NCBI RefSeq assembly: GCF_028802875.1
Contig: NZ_JARAMP010000022.1
Coordinates: forward strand, 4,039 to 68,038
DNA from: Seohaeicola sp024304985
Lineage (GTDB): Bacteria; Pseudomonadota; Alphaproteobacteria; Rhodobacterales; Rhodobacteraceae
Length of the DNA stretch: 64,000 nt
Reading direction: 5' to 3'
This document shows, piece after piece, positions 8,240 through 16,850 of the stretch (position 1 is its first letter; every line of letters begins with the position of its first letter). The notes beneath the pieces are model-generated. The model ran no database searches and was not told where the DNA came from. It saw only the letters and a program-made list of their open reading frames with translations. Both the position numbers and the translations under genes were made by a program.

Positions 8240-9234
8240 TGGCAACGGCGACAGACAACACCCTGCTGGCCGTGCGCGATCTGCGGACGTATTTCCACAC
8301 ATTTTCCGGCACCGTGAAAGCGGTCAACGGCGTCAGTTTCCAGATCGGCAAGGGCGAAGTAATGGGCCTTGTCGGGGAAAGCGGCGGCGGAAAATCCGTG
8401 GTCGGCTTCTCGATTCTTGGCCTGATCGACAGCCCCGGTCAGATCATGGGCGGAGAGATCCTGCTGAATGGCGAGGATCTTGCGCAAGCCGGGGAAGAGC
8501 GTCTGCGCCAGATCCGTGGCCGCGAGATTTCGATGGTGTTTCAGGACCCGATGACATCCCTGAACCCGCTGCATACCGTGGGCCAGCAGATGGACGAGGT
8601 GCTGCGCCTGCATACCGATCTGGATGCCGATGCCCGCCACCGCGCCTGTGTCGAGATGCTGGAAAGCGTGGGTATCAGCCGCGCGGCAGAGCGTCTGTCG
8701 GCCTATCCGCACCAGTTTTCCGGCGGGATGCGGCAGCGCGTCGTGATCGCGATTGCCATGCTCGCGCGTCCGCGCCTGATCATCGCGGACGAGCCGACGA
8801 CGGCGCTGGACGTGACGATCCAGAGCCAGATCCTCAAGCTGATGCGGCGTCAGATCGCCGAAAAGGGCGCCTCGATGATCCTGATCACGCATGATCTGGC
8901 CGTGGTGTCGGAAATGGCCGACCACATCACCGTGCTCTACTGCGGCAAGGTCGTCGAGCGGGGGCGGACCCGGGATCTGATCGAAGCGCCTGCACATCCC
9001 TATACCCGTGGACTGATCGACAGCATCCCTGATCCGGCCAATCCTCATGCGCGCCTCAAGCAGATCCCCGGAACCGTGCCGGATATCCGTAACTTGCCCA
9101 AAGGGTGCAACTTCCGTGACCGCTGCCCGCGCGCACAGGCGCGTTGCGCCGAGGAGGAGCCGGAACTGCACCCGCAAAATGCGGCGCAATGGGCGGCCTG
9201 CCACTATCCTTTGCAACCGGGAGACAGTGCATGA
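8236..9234 (+). CDS. ABC transporter ATPase (DppD/OppD family)
   Basis: Cytoplasmic ATPase of about 332 aa. The Walker A is GESGGGKS, the signature is FSGGMRQR, Walker B is LIIADEPTTALD and the switch His is in LITHDLAVV. The C-terminal oligopeptide-transporter extension with Cys-rich CNFRDRCPRAQARC is the site that binds an iron-sulphur cluster in some DppD proteins. Two adjacent ATGs (8236 and 8239) are possible; the first gives a 4-base overlap with the permease stop. Together with the next gene it powers the importer. Confidence 0.93.
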   Translation: MMATATDNTLLAVRDLRTYFHTFSGTVKAVNGVSFQIGKGEVMGLVGESGGGKSVVGFSILGLIDSPGQIMGGEILLNGEDLAQAGEERLRQIRGREISMVFQDPMTSLNPLHTVGQQMDEVLRLHTDLDADARHRACVEMLESVGISRAAERLSAYPHQFSGGMRQRVVIAIAMLARPRLIIADEPTTALDVTIQSQILKLMRRQIAEKGASMILITHDLAVVSEMADHITVLYCGKVVERGRTRDLIEAPAHPYTRGLIDSIPDPANPHARLKQIPGTVPDIRNLPKGCNFRDRCPRAQARCAEEEPELHPQNAAQWAACHYPLQPGDSA

Positions 9235-10262
9235 CCGATGCCACACCCATGCTGGAGGTGCGCGACCTCGAAATGCATTTCCCCATTGGCGGCGGAGTGC
9301 TTGACCGTTTGAAACTGGACAGCCGGGGACTGCGCATCGAACGTCCCGTTGTCCACGCGGTGAACGGGGTCAGCTTTCGCATCCAGCGCGGTGAGATCAT
9401 GGCATTGGTCGGTGAAAGCGGCTGTGGCAAGTCCACCGTCGCCAAGACCATCGCGCGCATCTACCAACCGACCAAAGGCGAAATCCGCGTCGATGGCGAA
9501 GATGTCGCGAGCTACGGATTTGCCGAAATGCTGCCCGTGCGCTCCAAGATGCAGATGATCTTTCAGGACCCTTACGCCAGTCTCAATCCGCGTCAGCGGG
9601 TGCGTGATATCGTAGCGGAACCCTTGCTCCAGCAGATGAAAACCGCCCAGGATCGCAAGTCTGTGCCCGCGAAAACCCAGCAACTTCTGGCCAAGGTCGG
9701 GCTGAACGCTGAACATGCCGGGCGTTACCCGCATCAGTTTTCCGGCGGCCAGCGGCAGCGGATCGGGATCGCGCGGGCGCTGTCCGTCATGCCCGGGCTG
9801 ATCATCGCGGATGAACCTGTCTCGGCACTGGATGTGTCCATTCAGGCGCAGATCCTGAACCTGATGATGGACCTGCGCGACGAGTTCGGCTTGTCCTATC
9901 TCTTCATCAGCCACGACCTGTCCGTGGTGCAGCATATCGCGGACACTGTCGGCGTGATGTATCTGGGTTTCATGGTCGAAACCGCGCCGCGGGACGTCCT
10001 CTTCGCGACACCGCGCCATCCCTATACCCGCGCGCTTCTGTCGGCCGCACCCAGCATCAAGCCCAAGCGTGACATCGAAGAGATCACTCTCAGCGGCGAG
10101 GTGCCCTCCGCATTGGACCTTCCGTCCGGATGCTGTTTCCGCACGCGCTGCCCCTTTGCATGGGAGCGTTGCGCGCTGGAACGCCCCACGCTCAAGGATG
10201 TGGGCGGCGGGCAAAGCGTCGCTTGCCATCTTGTGGACGAACCGGACAGGGACAGACGATGA
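9231..10262 (+). CDS. ABC transporter ATPase (DppF/OppF family)
   Basis: Second ATPase subunit (343 aa) with Walker A GESGCGKS, signature FSGGQRQR, Walker B LIIADEPVSALD and the same C-terminal CxF-RTRCPFAWERC extension. The start ATG overlaps the stop of the previous ATPase (ATGA), which fits the many in-frame start choices upstream being spurious. The pair DppD/DppF is usual for family-5 importers. Its own stop overlaps the start of the next gene, which continues the coupled run. Confidence 0.93.
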   Translation: MTDATPMLEVRDLEMHFPIGGGVLDRLKLDSRGLRIERPVVHAVNGVSFRIQRGEIMALVGESGCGKSTVAKTIARIYQPTKGEIRVDGEDVASYGFAEMLPVRSKMQMIFQDPYASLNPRQRVRDIVAEPLLQQMKTAQDRKSVPAKTQQLLAKVGLNAEHAGRYPHQFSGGQRQRIGIARALSVMPGLIIADEPVSALDVSIQAQILNLMMDLRDEFGLSYLFISHDLSVVQHIADTVGVMYLGFMVETAPRDVLFATPRHPYTRALLSAAPSIKPKRDIEEITLSGEVPSALDLPSGCCFRTRCPFAWERCALERPTLKDVGGGQSVACHLVDEPDRDRR

Positions 10263-11701
10263 CCGTGATTGCACAAGCCCGCGTGGGGCTTCAGGACCCG
10301 CATGACTGCACGGATGCCAGTGACACGCTGACGATCTACCATGCGCTCTATGACACGCTCGTGCGGCGGGTCGGGCAGGACTATGTCCCGCATCTGGCGC
10401 GTCGCTGGGACGTGTCAGAGGATGCCTGTCAATGGACCTTTCACCTGCAACCCGATGTCACCTTTCATGACGGCACAGCCTGTGACGCTACTGCCGTTGC
10501 CGCATGCCTTGAGCGTATGGCGCGCGAGGACAAGGGCTACACGCTGGGTGCGCCTGCCGTCTGGCGGCAATATCTGGGGCATGCGATCTGCGACGTGATA
10601 GATCCGGTCACGCTGCGCGTGACCCTGCAATCACCGATGGCGGATCTGCTGGACGTGCTTGAACAGGGATTCATCGTCGCGCCTTCGGCCTTTGCCGCGC
10701 TGGATGCCGGCGATTATGGCCATCAGGTCGGCTCTGGACCCTACAAACTTGACGCTATGACCACAGACCATGTGACCGCCCGCAGGTTGGATCACCATTT
10801 TGCGGGAACCCCCGCCAATCCGGTCATGACATGGCAAAGCGTGCCTGACCCTGATCTGCGTTTGACCATGCTGGAACAGGGCATGGTGCAGGTCGCCAAT
10901 GGTCTGGATTTTCTGGCCTCGGAAAGGCTGGGTGCGATGCGCCATGTCTATCTGTCGCCGGTTGCGATCATCTACCTTCTGAACGCGGCGCGTGGTCCTT
11001 TGGCAGATGCACGCATGAGGCGGGCGCTCAGGATTGCCGTTGATCGGGATGCGTTGATTGCCGAGGTGGTTGCGGGGGCCGCCTGTCCGCTGCACGGTTT
11101 TGTCAGCCCGCAGCACTATGGCGCAGCACAGGGCCAAGCTGCGGCGTTGGACCGCGACACAGCGCGCGCATTGATGGCCGAGGCTGGGTATCCCGACGGT
11201 CTGACGCTTGAGGTGGATTGCCCGACACGCCTGCCCGATGAGGCGGAACGCCTGACCGCGGCATTGGGCCAGCAATTGGCGCAGGTTGGAGTAACGCTGC
11301 GCGTGCATGTCCACCCAGCGCGCGAGGATTACGCCCATATGGTTCGCCGCAAGGAAATCCGGGATCTGTGCGTTTTCGATTCCAGTCCGATGAGCACCTA
11401 TCGCGTACTGTATGAAAAGATCGACTCCCGTGTCGCGGGGGCGTGGTGGCAAGGCTATGCCAACGCAGAAATCGAGGTGCTGATCGACAAGGGGCGCAGG
11501 ACCACAGACCGCGAAGCTCGCGCCGAAATTTGGCGTGCGGCTTACCGGATGCTACAGGACGATCCGGCTTGGCTGACGCTCTACAACCCGCTGCGGGTGA
11601 TTGGTCTGGCTGGCTCCCATCCGAATTTCGCCATGCCCGCTGATGGTGTGATCGACGTGGCGCGCTTGCCAGAACTGGACGAGGGTCGGAATGCACGCTG
11701 A
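10259..11701 (+). CDS. Family-5 substrate-binding protein homologue without a signal peptide
   Basis: A 480-residue homologue of peptide-type binding proteins (motifs DVTFHDGTACDATAV, GSGPYKLDAM, MRRALRIAVDRDALI, EAGYPDGLTLEV). It starts by an ATGA overlap with the ATPase gene at MTVIAQARVGLQ and shows no hydrophobic leader or lipobox. Either it is cytoplasmic, or it is exported in another way, or the true start lies upstream inside the ATPase gene, where the frame stays open to 10130 but that peptide is Cys/Arg-rich and not leader-like. A second binding protein in one operon often widens substrate range; a leaderless one is odd. It may act as a cytoplasmic binding or scavenging protein. Confidence 0.8.
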   Translation: MTVIAQARVGLQDPHDCTDASDTLTIYHALYDTLVRRVGQDYVPHLARRWDVSEDACQWTFHLQPDVTFHDGTACDATAVAACLERMAREDKGYTLGAPAVWRQYLGHAICDVIDPVTLRVTLQSPMADLLDVLEQGFIVAPSAFAALDAGDYGHQVGSGPYKLDAMTTDHVTARRLDHHFAGTPANPVMTWQSVPDPDLRLTMLEQGMVQVANGLDFLASERLGAMRHVYLSPVAIIYLLNAARGPLADARMRRALRIAVDRDALIAEVVAGAACPLHGFVSPQHYGAAQGQAAALDRDTARALMAEAGYPDGLTLEVDCPTRLPDEAERLTAALGQQLAQVGVTLRVHVHPAREDYAHMVRRKEIRDLCVFDSSPMSTYRVLYEKIDSRVAGAWWQGYANAEIEVLIDKGRRTTDREARAEIWRAAYRMLQDDPAWLTLYNPLRVIGLAGSHPNFAMPADGVIDVARLPELDEGRNAR

Positions 11702-13136
11702 TACAGTTTTCATCGGTGGCACCATCGTCACGATGGACCCCGCGCGGCGTGTGATAGAGGATGGCGGGATTGCCGTCCGTGATGGCCAGATCGTCGCTAT
11801 CGATACAGCCGACACCCTGCGGGACAGTGTGCAGGCTGCCCAAGTCATCGACTGCACCGGCCATGTGATGCTGCCGGGGTTGATCGACGTGCATGCCCAT
11901 GCAGGGCACGGGCTGATCAAGTCGATGGGGATGCATGGCGGTGACCGCTGGGAAAACATCTGCGGCGAGGTCTATACGCAGGTGTCGCCGCCTGACTTCT
12001 GGTATGCCGAGGCGCGTCTGGCCGCATTGGAACGGTTGCGTTTCGGGGTGACGACCGGCGTGTCCCTGCTGGGTGGCGGCGATACGATCATGCGGACGGA
12101 TAACCCCACCTACGCCGCCGCGCATTGTCGTGGCGTGGTCGAGGTCGGCACCCGCAGCATGGTGGCTGTAGGCCCCACCCGCGCGCCACATCCACGCCTC
12201 TACGCAGAGTGGAAGGATGGCAAACGGCAGACCTATGATGTTACTTTCACACAGCAACTCCGCACATGTCAGCAGGTGGTTGAAGACTGGCACGACACCC
12301 ATCAGGGTCGCATCCAGATCGCAATGCTCTATCCGGTGCTGCGCGATGAACATGAACGTGACATGACCCGCGTGGATTACGCCGAAGCCTGCGCGCAGGC
12401 GCAAGAGGTGCGCGCCTTTGCCCGCGCTCGTGGCCTGATCTTCACGCAGGATGGCCACTGGCGCGGCTCGGTCAGACGGGCGCAGGAACTGGGGCTGTTG
12501 GGACCTGACAGCCTCTTGTCGCATTGCATTGATCTGCATTCGGACGAAATCACGCTGATCGCTCGCACGGATACCAAGGTCGCGCACAACCCCTCGGCCA
12601 ATGCCTCGATCATGGGCCGGTGCCCGGCCATCGAGTTGATGGCAGAGGGGGCAACTGTCGCGCTGGGATCAGATGCCACTGCCCCGGATCGTTCGGCCGA
12701 CATGTTCCGTCACATGCAGCAAGCCATGCACTACCACCGCACTTTCTTCCGCGATGCCTCCGTCCTGCCCATCGGCAAGGTTCTGGAAATGTGCACCATC
12801 GGGGCAGCGCGTGCCTTGGGGATGTCGGACCGGATCGGTTCGCTTGAAATCGGCAAGGCGGCCGACATCGTCATGGTCGACATGCGCAAACCGCATCTTT
12901 ACCCGCCCAACATGCCGTTGCATCGCCTGATATGTTTTGCCAACGGCAATGACGTGTCGATGGTGATGGTCGGCGGTCAGATCGTGTTGCGGAACGGTCG
13001 TGCGACACAGGTGGACGAGGCCGCAATTCTGGCTGACGCCGCAACACAGGCCGCGCTAATGATTGAACGGATCGGTGGAGCCGCCGACCTTGAACGGCCG
13101 TCGGATTTTTGGGGTGAGGAGGGCGCAAAGCCATGA
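11691..13136 (+). CDS. Amidohydrolase, deaminase/chlorohydrolase (TrzN/SsnA-like) family
   Basis: Metal-dependent hydrolase (481 aa) of the ATZ/TRZ-type amidohydrolases, which deaminate or dechlorinate N-heterocycles. The fold is clear: N-terminal beta segment with FIGGTIVTMDPARR, His68/His70 in IDVHAHAGHG, His278 in SHCIDLHSDE, Asp328 in LGSDATAPDRS and the closing GSLEIGKAADIVMVDM. The segment that normally carries the third metal His and the catalytic Glu reads FTQDGHWRGSV here, so only His256 is available and the Glu is not evident. It overlaps the previous gene by 11 bases and the next by 4. It probably acts on the imported ring compound or its product; substrate unknown. Confidence 0.85.
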   Translation: MHADTVFIGGTIVTMDPARRVIEDGGIAVRDGQIVAIDTADTLRDSVQAAQVIDCTGHVMLPGLIDVHAHAGHGLIKSMGMHGGDRWENICGEVYTQVSPPDFWYAEARLAALERLRFGVTTGVSLLGGGDTIMRTDNPTYAAAHCRGVVEVGTRSMVAVGPTRAPHPRLYAEWKDGKRQTYDVTFTQQLRTCQQVVEDWHDTHQGRIQIAMLYPVLRDEHERDMTRVDYAEACAQAQEVRAFARARGLIFTQDGHWRGSVRRAQELGLLGPDSLLSHCIDLHSDEITLIARTDTKVAHNPSANASIMGRCPAIELMAEGATVALGSDATAPDRSADMFRHMQQAMHYHRTFFRDASVLPIGKVLEMCTIGAARALGMSDRIGSLEIGKAADIVMVDMRKPHLYPPNMPLHRLICFANGNDVSMVMVGGQIVLRNGRATQVDEAAILADAATQAALMIERIGGAADLERPSDFWGEEGAKP

Positions 13137-13804
13137 CGATCTATGTGATCAACCCGAACAGCAGCCAGCATGTGACCGACGGCATCGACCGGGCCGTCGA
13201 TCCGATGCGCGCGGCAAGCCCTGTCGCGATCGAAGCCCGCACTTTGGCCGAAGGCCCTCCGGGGATCGAGACGCAGGCACATGTCGATGGCGTCGTCGCC
13301 CCTTTGCTGGCCCATTGCGCCAAGCTTGAGGACAGCGCCTCAGCCTTTGTTGTGGCCTGCTATTCGGACCCTGGTCTTGCCGCCCTGCGCGAGCAATCCG
13401 CGCGCCCCGTTCTGGGGATCGCCGAGGCGTCGATCCTGACCGCCATGACCATGGGGCAGCGGTTCGGTATCATCTCGATCCTCTCGCGCAGCATTCCCCG
13501 CCATATGCGCTATGTCGGCGCGATGGGTGTGATGGATCGTCTGGCCGCCGACATGCCGCTGGAACTTGGCGTGCTGGACCTTGCCGATGCCGGGCGCACG
13601 TTCGACCGACTCAAGACTGTCGGCACCCGTCTGCGCGACGAGGCGATGGCGGACGTGTTGATCCTTGGTTGCGCCGGGATGACCGCATTCCGCACCGATC
13701 TTGAGACCTACCTTGGCCTGCCCGTGGTGGAACCATGTCAGGCCGCAACCGCGATGGCGATTGGCCGCGTAGCATTGCAAAAGACACGACAGGACAGAGC
13801 ATGA
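13133..13804 (+). CDS. Asp/Glu/hydantoin racemase family protein
   Basis: A 223-residue member of the Asp/Glu/hydantoin racemase superfamily, cofactor-independent enzymes that use two cysteines. Cys76 (VVACYSDPG) and Cys180 (LGCAGM) fall where hydantoin racemases have their catalytic pair, and INPNSS at residues 6-11 is the usual first motif. Its product would interconvert enantiomers of a hydantoin or related ring so that a stereoselective hydantoinase (perhaps the gene at 2003-3406) can use both. Start and stop overlap neighbours by four bases each. Allantoin racemase or a maleate-isomerase-like role is an alternative. Confidence 0.87.
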   Translation: MTIYVINPNSSQHVTDGIDRAVDPMRAASPVAIEARTLAEGPPGIETQAHVDGVVAPLLAHCAKLEDSASAFVVACYSDPGLAALREQSARPVLGIAEASILTAMTMGQRFGIISILSRSIPRHMRYVGAMGVMDRLAADMPLELGVLDLADAGRTFDRLKTVGTRLRDEAMADVLILGCAGMTAFRTDLETYLGLPVVEPCQAATAMAIGRVALQKTRQDRA

Positions 13805-14724
13805 CACTTCTTACCACCCAGGCGCGGGGCGTTTACGTCATCGCGGTGACACCGTTTCATCCCGATGGGCGCATCGACATGGACAGTTGCGACCGCATGG
13901 TCGATTTCTACCTTGAGGCCGGCGCAACGGGCTTGACCGTTCTGGGCATGATGGGCGAAGCGCCCAAGCTGACGGTGGAAGAGTCGCGCGATGTGGTAGA
14001 GCGTATCCTCAAGCGTGTCGCGGGGCGGGTCCCTGTGGTCGTCGGCGTCTCGGCCCCCGGCTTCGCGCAGATGGATACGCTGACGCGGATGGTGATGGAT
14101 TTGGGCGCGGCGGGCGTGATGGTGGCCCCTCCGGGCAGCCTGCGGACCGATGACCAGATCGTCACCTACTACCGCCAAGTGGCTGAACTGCTGGGCAATG
14201 TGCCTTTTGTCTTGCAGGATTTTCCTCTGGCCACTGGGGTGCAGATGTCGAACGGCGTCATCGCGCGGATCATGAACGACCTGCCGACTTGCGTCTGTCT
14301 CAAGCATGAAGATTGGCCGGGACTGGAAAAGATCACCGCTCTGCGGCGGGATGGCGTGCTGAACCGGCGGATCTCGATCCTGTGTGGCAACGGCGGCGTG
14401 TTCCTGCCCGAAGAGATGGAACGCGGGGCAGACGGCGCCATGACCGGCTTTGCCTACCCCGAAATGATGGTGGCCGTGGTCGAACATCACGCCAAAGGAC
14501 AGATGGACCGGGCACGTGACCTGTTTGATGCCTATCTGCCCTTGGCACGCTTCGAACAGCAGCCGGGTATGGGCCTTGCCATCCGCAAATACACTTTGGC
14601 GAAGCGGGGCATCATCGCCCATGATGCGCTGCGCAAACCAGGTGCGGCGCTGTCGGCAGCCAGCCGGGCAGAAGTGGATCTGCTGATCGCGCGACAGGAA
14701 AAAAGATTGAAGGAGCTGGATTGA
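13801..14724 (+). CDS. DapA-superfamily aldolase/lyase, atypical active site
   Basis: A class I aldolase/lyase of the dihydrodipicolinate-synthase superfamily (307 aa, normal length), TIM barrel. The Schiff-base Lys168 is in VCLKHEDWPG. Two DHDPS hallmarks are changed: the Thr-Thr pair is Met50-Met51 (LGMMGEAPKLT), and the catalytic Tyr of the YNxP motif is Gln139 (VLQDFPLATG). It is therefore unlikely to be lysine-biosynthetic DapA; a lyase for a 2-oxo acid intermediate in this pathway is more likely. It starts by an ATGA overlap with the racemase gene and overlaps the SDR gene at its stop, in line with one coupled operon. Confidence 0.88.
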   Translation: MTLLTTQARGVYVIAVTPFHPDGRIDMDSCDRMVDFYLEAGATGLTVLGMMGEAPKLTVEESRDVVERILKRVAGRVPVVVGVSAPGFAQMDTLTRMVMDLGAAGVMVAPPGSLRTDDQIVTYYRQVAELLGNVPFVLQDFPLATGVQMSNGVIARIMNDLPTCVCLKHEDWPGLEKITALRRDGVLNRRISILCGNGGVFLPEEMERGADGAMTGFAYPEMMVAVVEHHAKGQMDRARDLFDAYLPLARFEQQPGMGLAIRKYTLAKRGIIAHDALRKPGAALSAASRAEVDLLIARQEKRLKELD

Positions 14725-15494
14725 TGGATCTTGGACTGACTGGAAAACGCGCGCTTGTGCTGGGGGCCAGCCGTGGCCTTGGCATGGCGATTGCCAAATC
14801 GCTGGCCGCCGAAGGCACAACCGTTTTTGCCGCCGCCCGCAGCCGGGACAAGATCGAGGCATGGGCCAAAGGAATGGACAATGTCCACCCAATGACTCTG
14901 GATCTCTCCGATCTGGCGTCAGTGGATGCGGTGGTGAACGATCTGCTGGCCAAGGGTGGCGTTGACATCATCGTCAACAACAGTGGCGGCCCACCCCCCG
15001 GCACCGCGCAGGACGCGGATCGTGGCGCTTGGCTGTCTCAGTTCGAGGCGATGGCGGCGAATATCTTTCATCTGACAACGCGGCTCTTGCCCGAGATGAA
15101 GGCGCGGGGCTGGGGGCGTGTGATCTCGGTCACGTCATCGGGTGTGGAGCAGCCGATCCCCAACCTTGCCCTGTCGAACGGGATACGGTCGGCGGTTGTG
15201 GGTTGGTCCAAGACATTGGCGAATGAGGTGGCGGCGGATGGGATCACCGTCAACGTCGTGATGCCGGGGCGCATCCATACGCAGCGGGTGGACGAGTTGG
15301 ATGCCGCCGCGGCCAAGCGGACACAAACCGATGTGGCCGAAGTGGCCAGCAAGTCCCGCGCGACGATCCCGGCCGCACGCTATGGCCGGCCCGAGGAGTT
15401 TGCCGATGTCGTGACCTTCCTTGCCTCGGAACGCGCCTCCTATGTCACAGGCTCGCGCATTCGGGTCGATGGCGGGTCGGTCAAATCCATCTGA
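14724..15494 (+). CDS. Short-chain dehydrogenase/reductase-like protein, non-canonical tetrad
   Basis: A 256-residue Rossmann-fold SDR with GASRGLG (14-20), NNSGG (85-89) and a C-terminal GSRIRVDGG. The usual Tyr-x-x-x-Lys is missing: 13 residues after Ser138 the sequence reads SNGIR, placing Ser151 and Arg155 where Tyr and Lys should be. A subgroup of beta-ketoacyl-reductase-like SDRs is known to lack the tetrad, so this may be a catalytically unusual or cofactor-binding protein. AGGAG lies before the ATG, which shares one base with the preceding stop. Last gene of the ABC/amidohydrolase run; its substrate is presumably the aldolase product. Confidence 0.85.
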   Translation: MDLGLTGKRALVLGASRGLGMAIAKSLAAEGTTVFAAARSRDKIEAWAKGMDNVHPMTLDLSDLASVDAVVNDLLAKGGVDIIVNNSGGPPPGTAQDADRGAWLSQFEAMAANIFHLTTRLLPEMKARGWGRVISVTSSGVEQPIPNLALSNGIRSAVVGWSKTLANEVAADGITVNVVMPGRIHTQRVDELDAAAAKRTQTDVAEVASKSRATIPAARYGRPEEFADVVTFLASERASYVTGSRIRVDGGSVKSI

Positions 15495-15573
15495 TCTTCG
15501 GGATCATGGCGGCCTGACAGAAGCCAACCGTTAAGATTTCCTTACGTCGCTCGCGTAACACATTGAAAACATT

Positions 15574-15614
15574 GGCCCCGCAAAATGTCCCACCGTGGGA
15601 CATTCTCCGGGGCC
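15574..15614. terminator. Nested inverted repeat between the SDR and hemA 3' ends
   Basis: Outer arms GGCCCCG (15574-15580) and CGGGGCC (15608-15614) enclose a second perfect repeat, TGTCCCAC (15586-15593) and GTGGGACA (15595-15602). It sits seven bases beyond the hemA stop, between two convergent operons, and is most simply a transcription barrier or mRNA 3' stabiliser for the photosynthesis operon. No strong T-run follows on either strand, so classic intrinsic termination is uncertain. Confidence 0.55.
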
Positions 15615-15620
15615 TCTGAA

Positions 15621-16835
15621 TCAGGCGACCGCGTGGGCGATCGCGCAGCGCTTCCACAAGGTGCTGAGAGCGGCAACCAGATGGTCGATGTCCGCATCCG
15701 AATGAAAGGGCGACGGGGTGAACCGCAACCGCTCGGTCCCCTTGGGCACGGTAGGATAGTTGATCGGCTGAACGTAGATCCCGAAATCCTGCATCAGGAT
15801 ATCCGCCAGCTGGCGGCACTTGACCGGGTCCTTGATCATCACCGGGATGATGTGGCTGTCATTGTGAAGATGCGGGATGCCAGCACGGTCCAGCATGGCG
15901 CGCAGACGCGCGACCTGACGCTGCTGCGCCTCGCGCTCGACGCTGGATTGCTTGAGATGTGCGATACTGGCCTGCGCCGCAGCCGCCACGGCAGGAGGTA
16001 GCGCCGTGGTGAAGATGAAGCCGCTGGCGAAAGAGCGGATGAAATCGCACAGCGCCGCCGATCCGGTGATGTAGCCGCCAACCACGCCAAAGGCTTTGCC
16101 CAGCGTGCCTTCGATCAGGGTGATGCGGTCCATTAGACCTTCCCGTTCCGCGACACCCCCGCCGCGTGGCCCATACATGCCGACAGCATGAACTTCGTCC
16201 AGATAAGTCATGGCACCATGTTTCTCGGCAACTTCCACGATCTCGCGGATCGGAGCGATGTCGCCATCCATGGAATAGACACTTTCAAACGCAACGATCT
16301 TGGGCGCATTGGCCGGCAGTGCCGCCAGCTTGCGATCCAGATCAGCGGGATCGTTATGCTTCCAGATCACCTTCTTGGCGCGGCTGTGACGGATGCCTTC
16401 GATCATGCTGGCATGGTTCAACTCGTCCGACAGGATGATGCAATCGGGCAGGCGAGAGCCAAGCGTGCTGAGCGCAGCCCAATTCGACACATAACCGCTG
16501 GTGAACAAAAGCGCCGCTTCCTTGCCGTGCAGATCTGCCAGTTCCCGTTCTAGAAGCAAATGTGCGTGGTTGGTCCCCGAGATGTTGCGCGTGCCACCGG
16601 CACCCGCACCGAAGCTGTCAACGGCGGCTTTCATGGCGTCGGTCACAACCGGATGCTGGCCCATGCCAAGGTAGTCATTCGAGCACCAGACCGTGACCTG
16701 ATCTGGCGTGTTCTCGCTATGGCTGATGGCGCGCGGGAACTGACCCTTCTTGCGCTCCAGCTCGGCAAAGATGCGGTAATTGCCTTCGGCTTTCAATGCG
16801 TCAAGCTGGCTTTGGAAAAGGGCGTCAAAGTCCAT
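15621..16835 (-). CDS. hemA: 5-aminolevulinate synthase
   Basis: PLP enzyme (404 aa) that condenses glycine and succinyl-CoA to 5-aminolevulinate, the first step of tetrapyrrole synthesis in alphaproteobacteria. Diagnostic segments are YRIFAELERKKGQFPRA at the N-terminus, CSNDYLGMGQHP, the glycine-rich SFGAGAGGTRNISGTNH and the PLP lysine Lys247 in EGTLGKAFGVVGGY. It is the last gene of the 14-gene bchF-to-hemA operon, which ties precursor supply to pigment synthesis. Rhodobacteraceae phototrophs often carry another ALA synthase elsewhere; that cannot be judged here. Confidence 0.97.
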   Translation of the reverse strand: MDFDALFQSQLDALKAEGNYRIFAELERKKGQFPRAISHSENTPDQVTVWCSNDYLGMGQHPVVTDAMKAAVDSFGAGAGGTRNISGTNHAHLLLERELADLHGKEAALLFTSGYVSNWAALSTLGSRLPDCIILSDELNHASMIEGIRHSRAKKVIWKHNDPADLDRKLAALPANAPKIVAFESVYSMDGDIAPIREIVEVAEKHGAMTYLDEVHAVGMYGPRGGGVAEREGLMDRITLIEGTLGKAFGVVGGYITGSAALCDFIRSFASGFIFTTALPPAVAAAAQASIAHLKQSSVEREAQQRQVARLRAMLDRAGIPHLHNDSHIIPVMIKDPVKCRQLADILMQDFGIYVQPINYPTVPKGTERLRFTPSPFHSDADIDHLVAALSTLWKRCAIAHAVA

Positions 16836-16850
16836 GGGCGTCCTCGTTTC

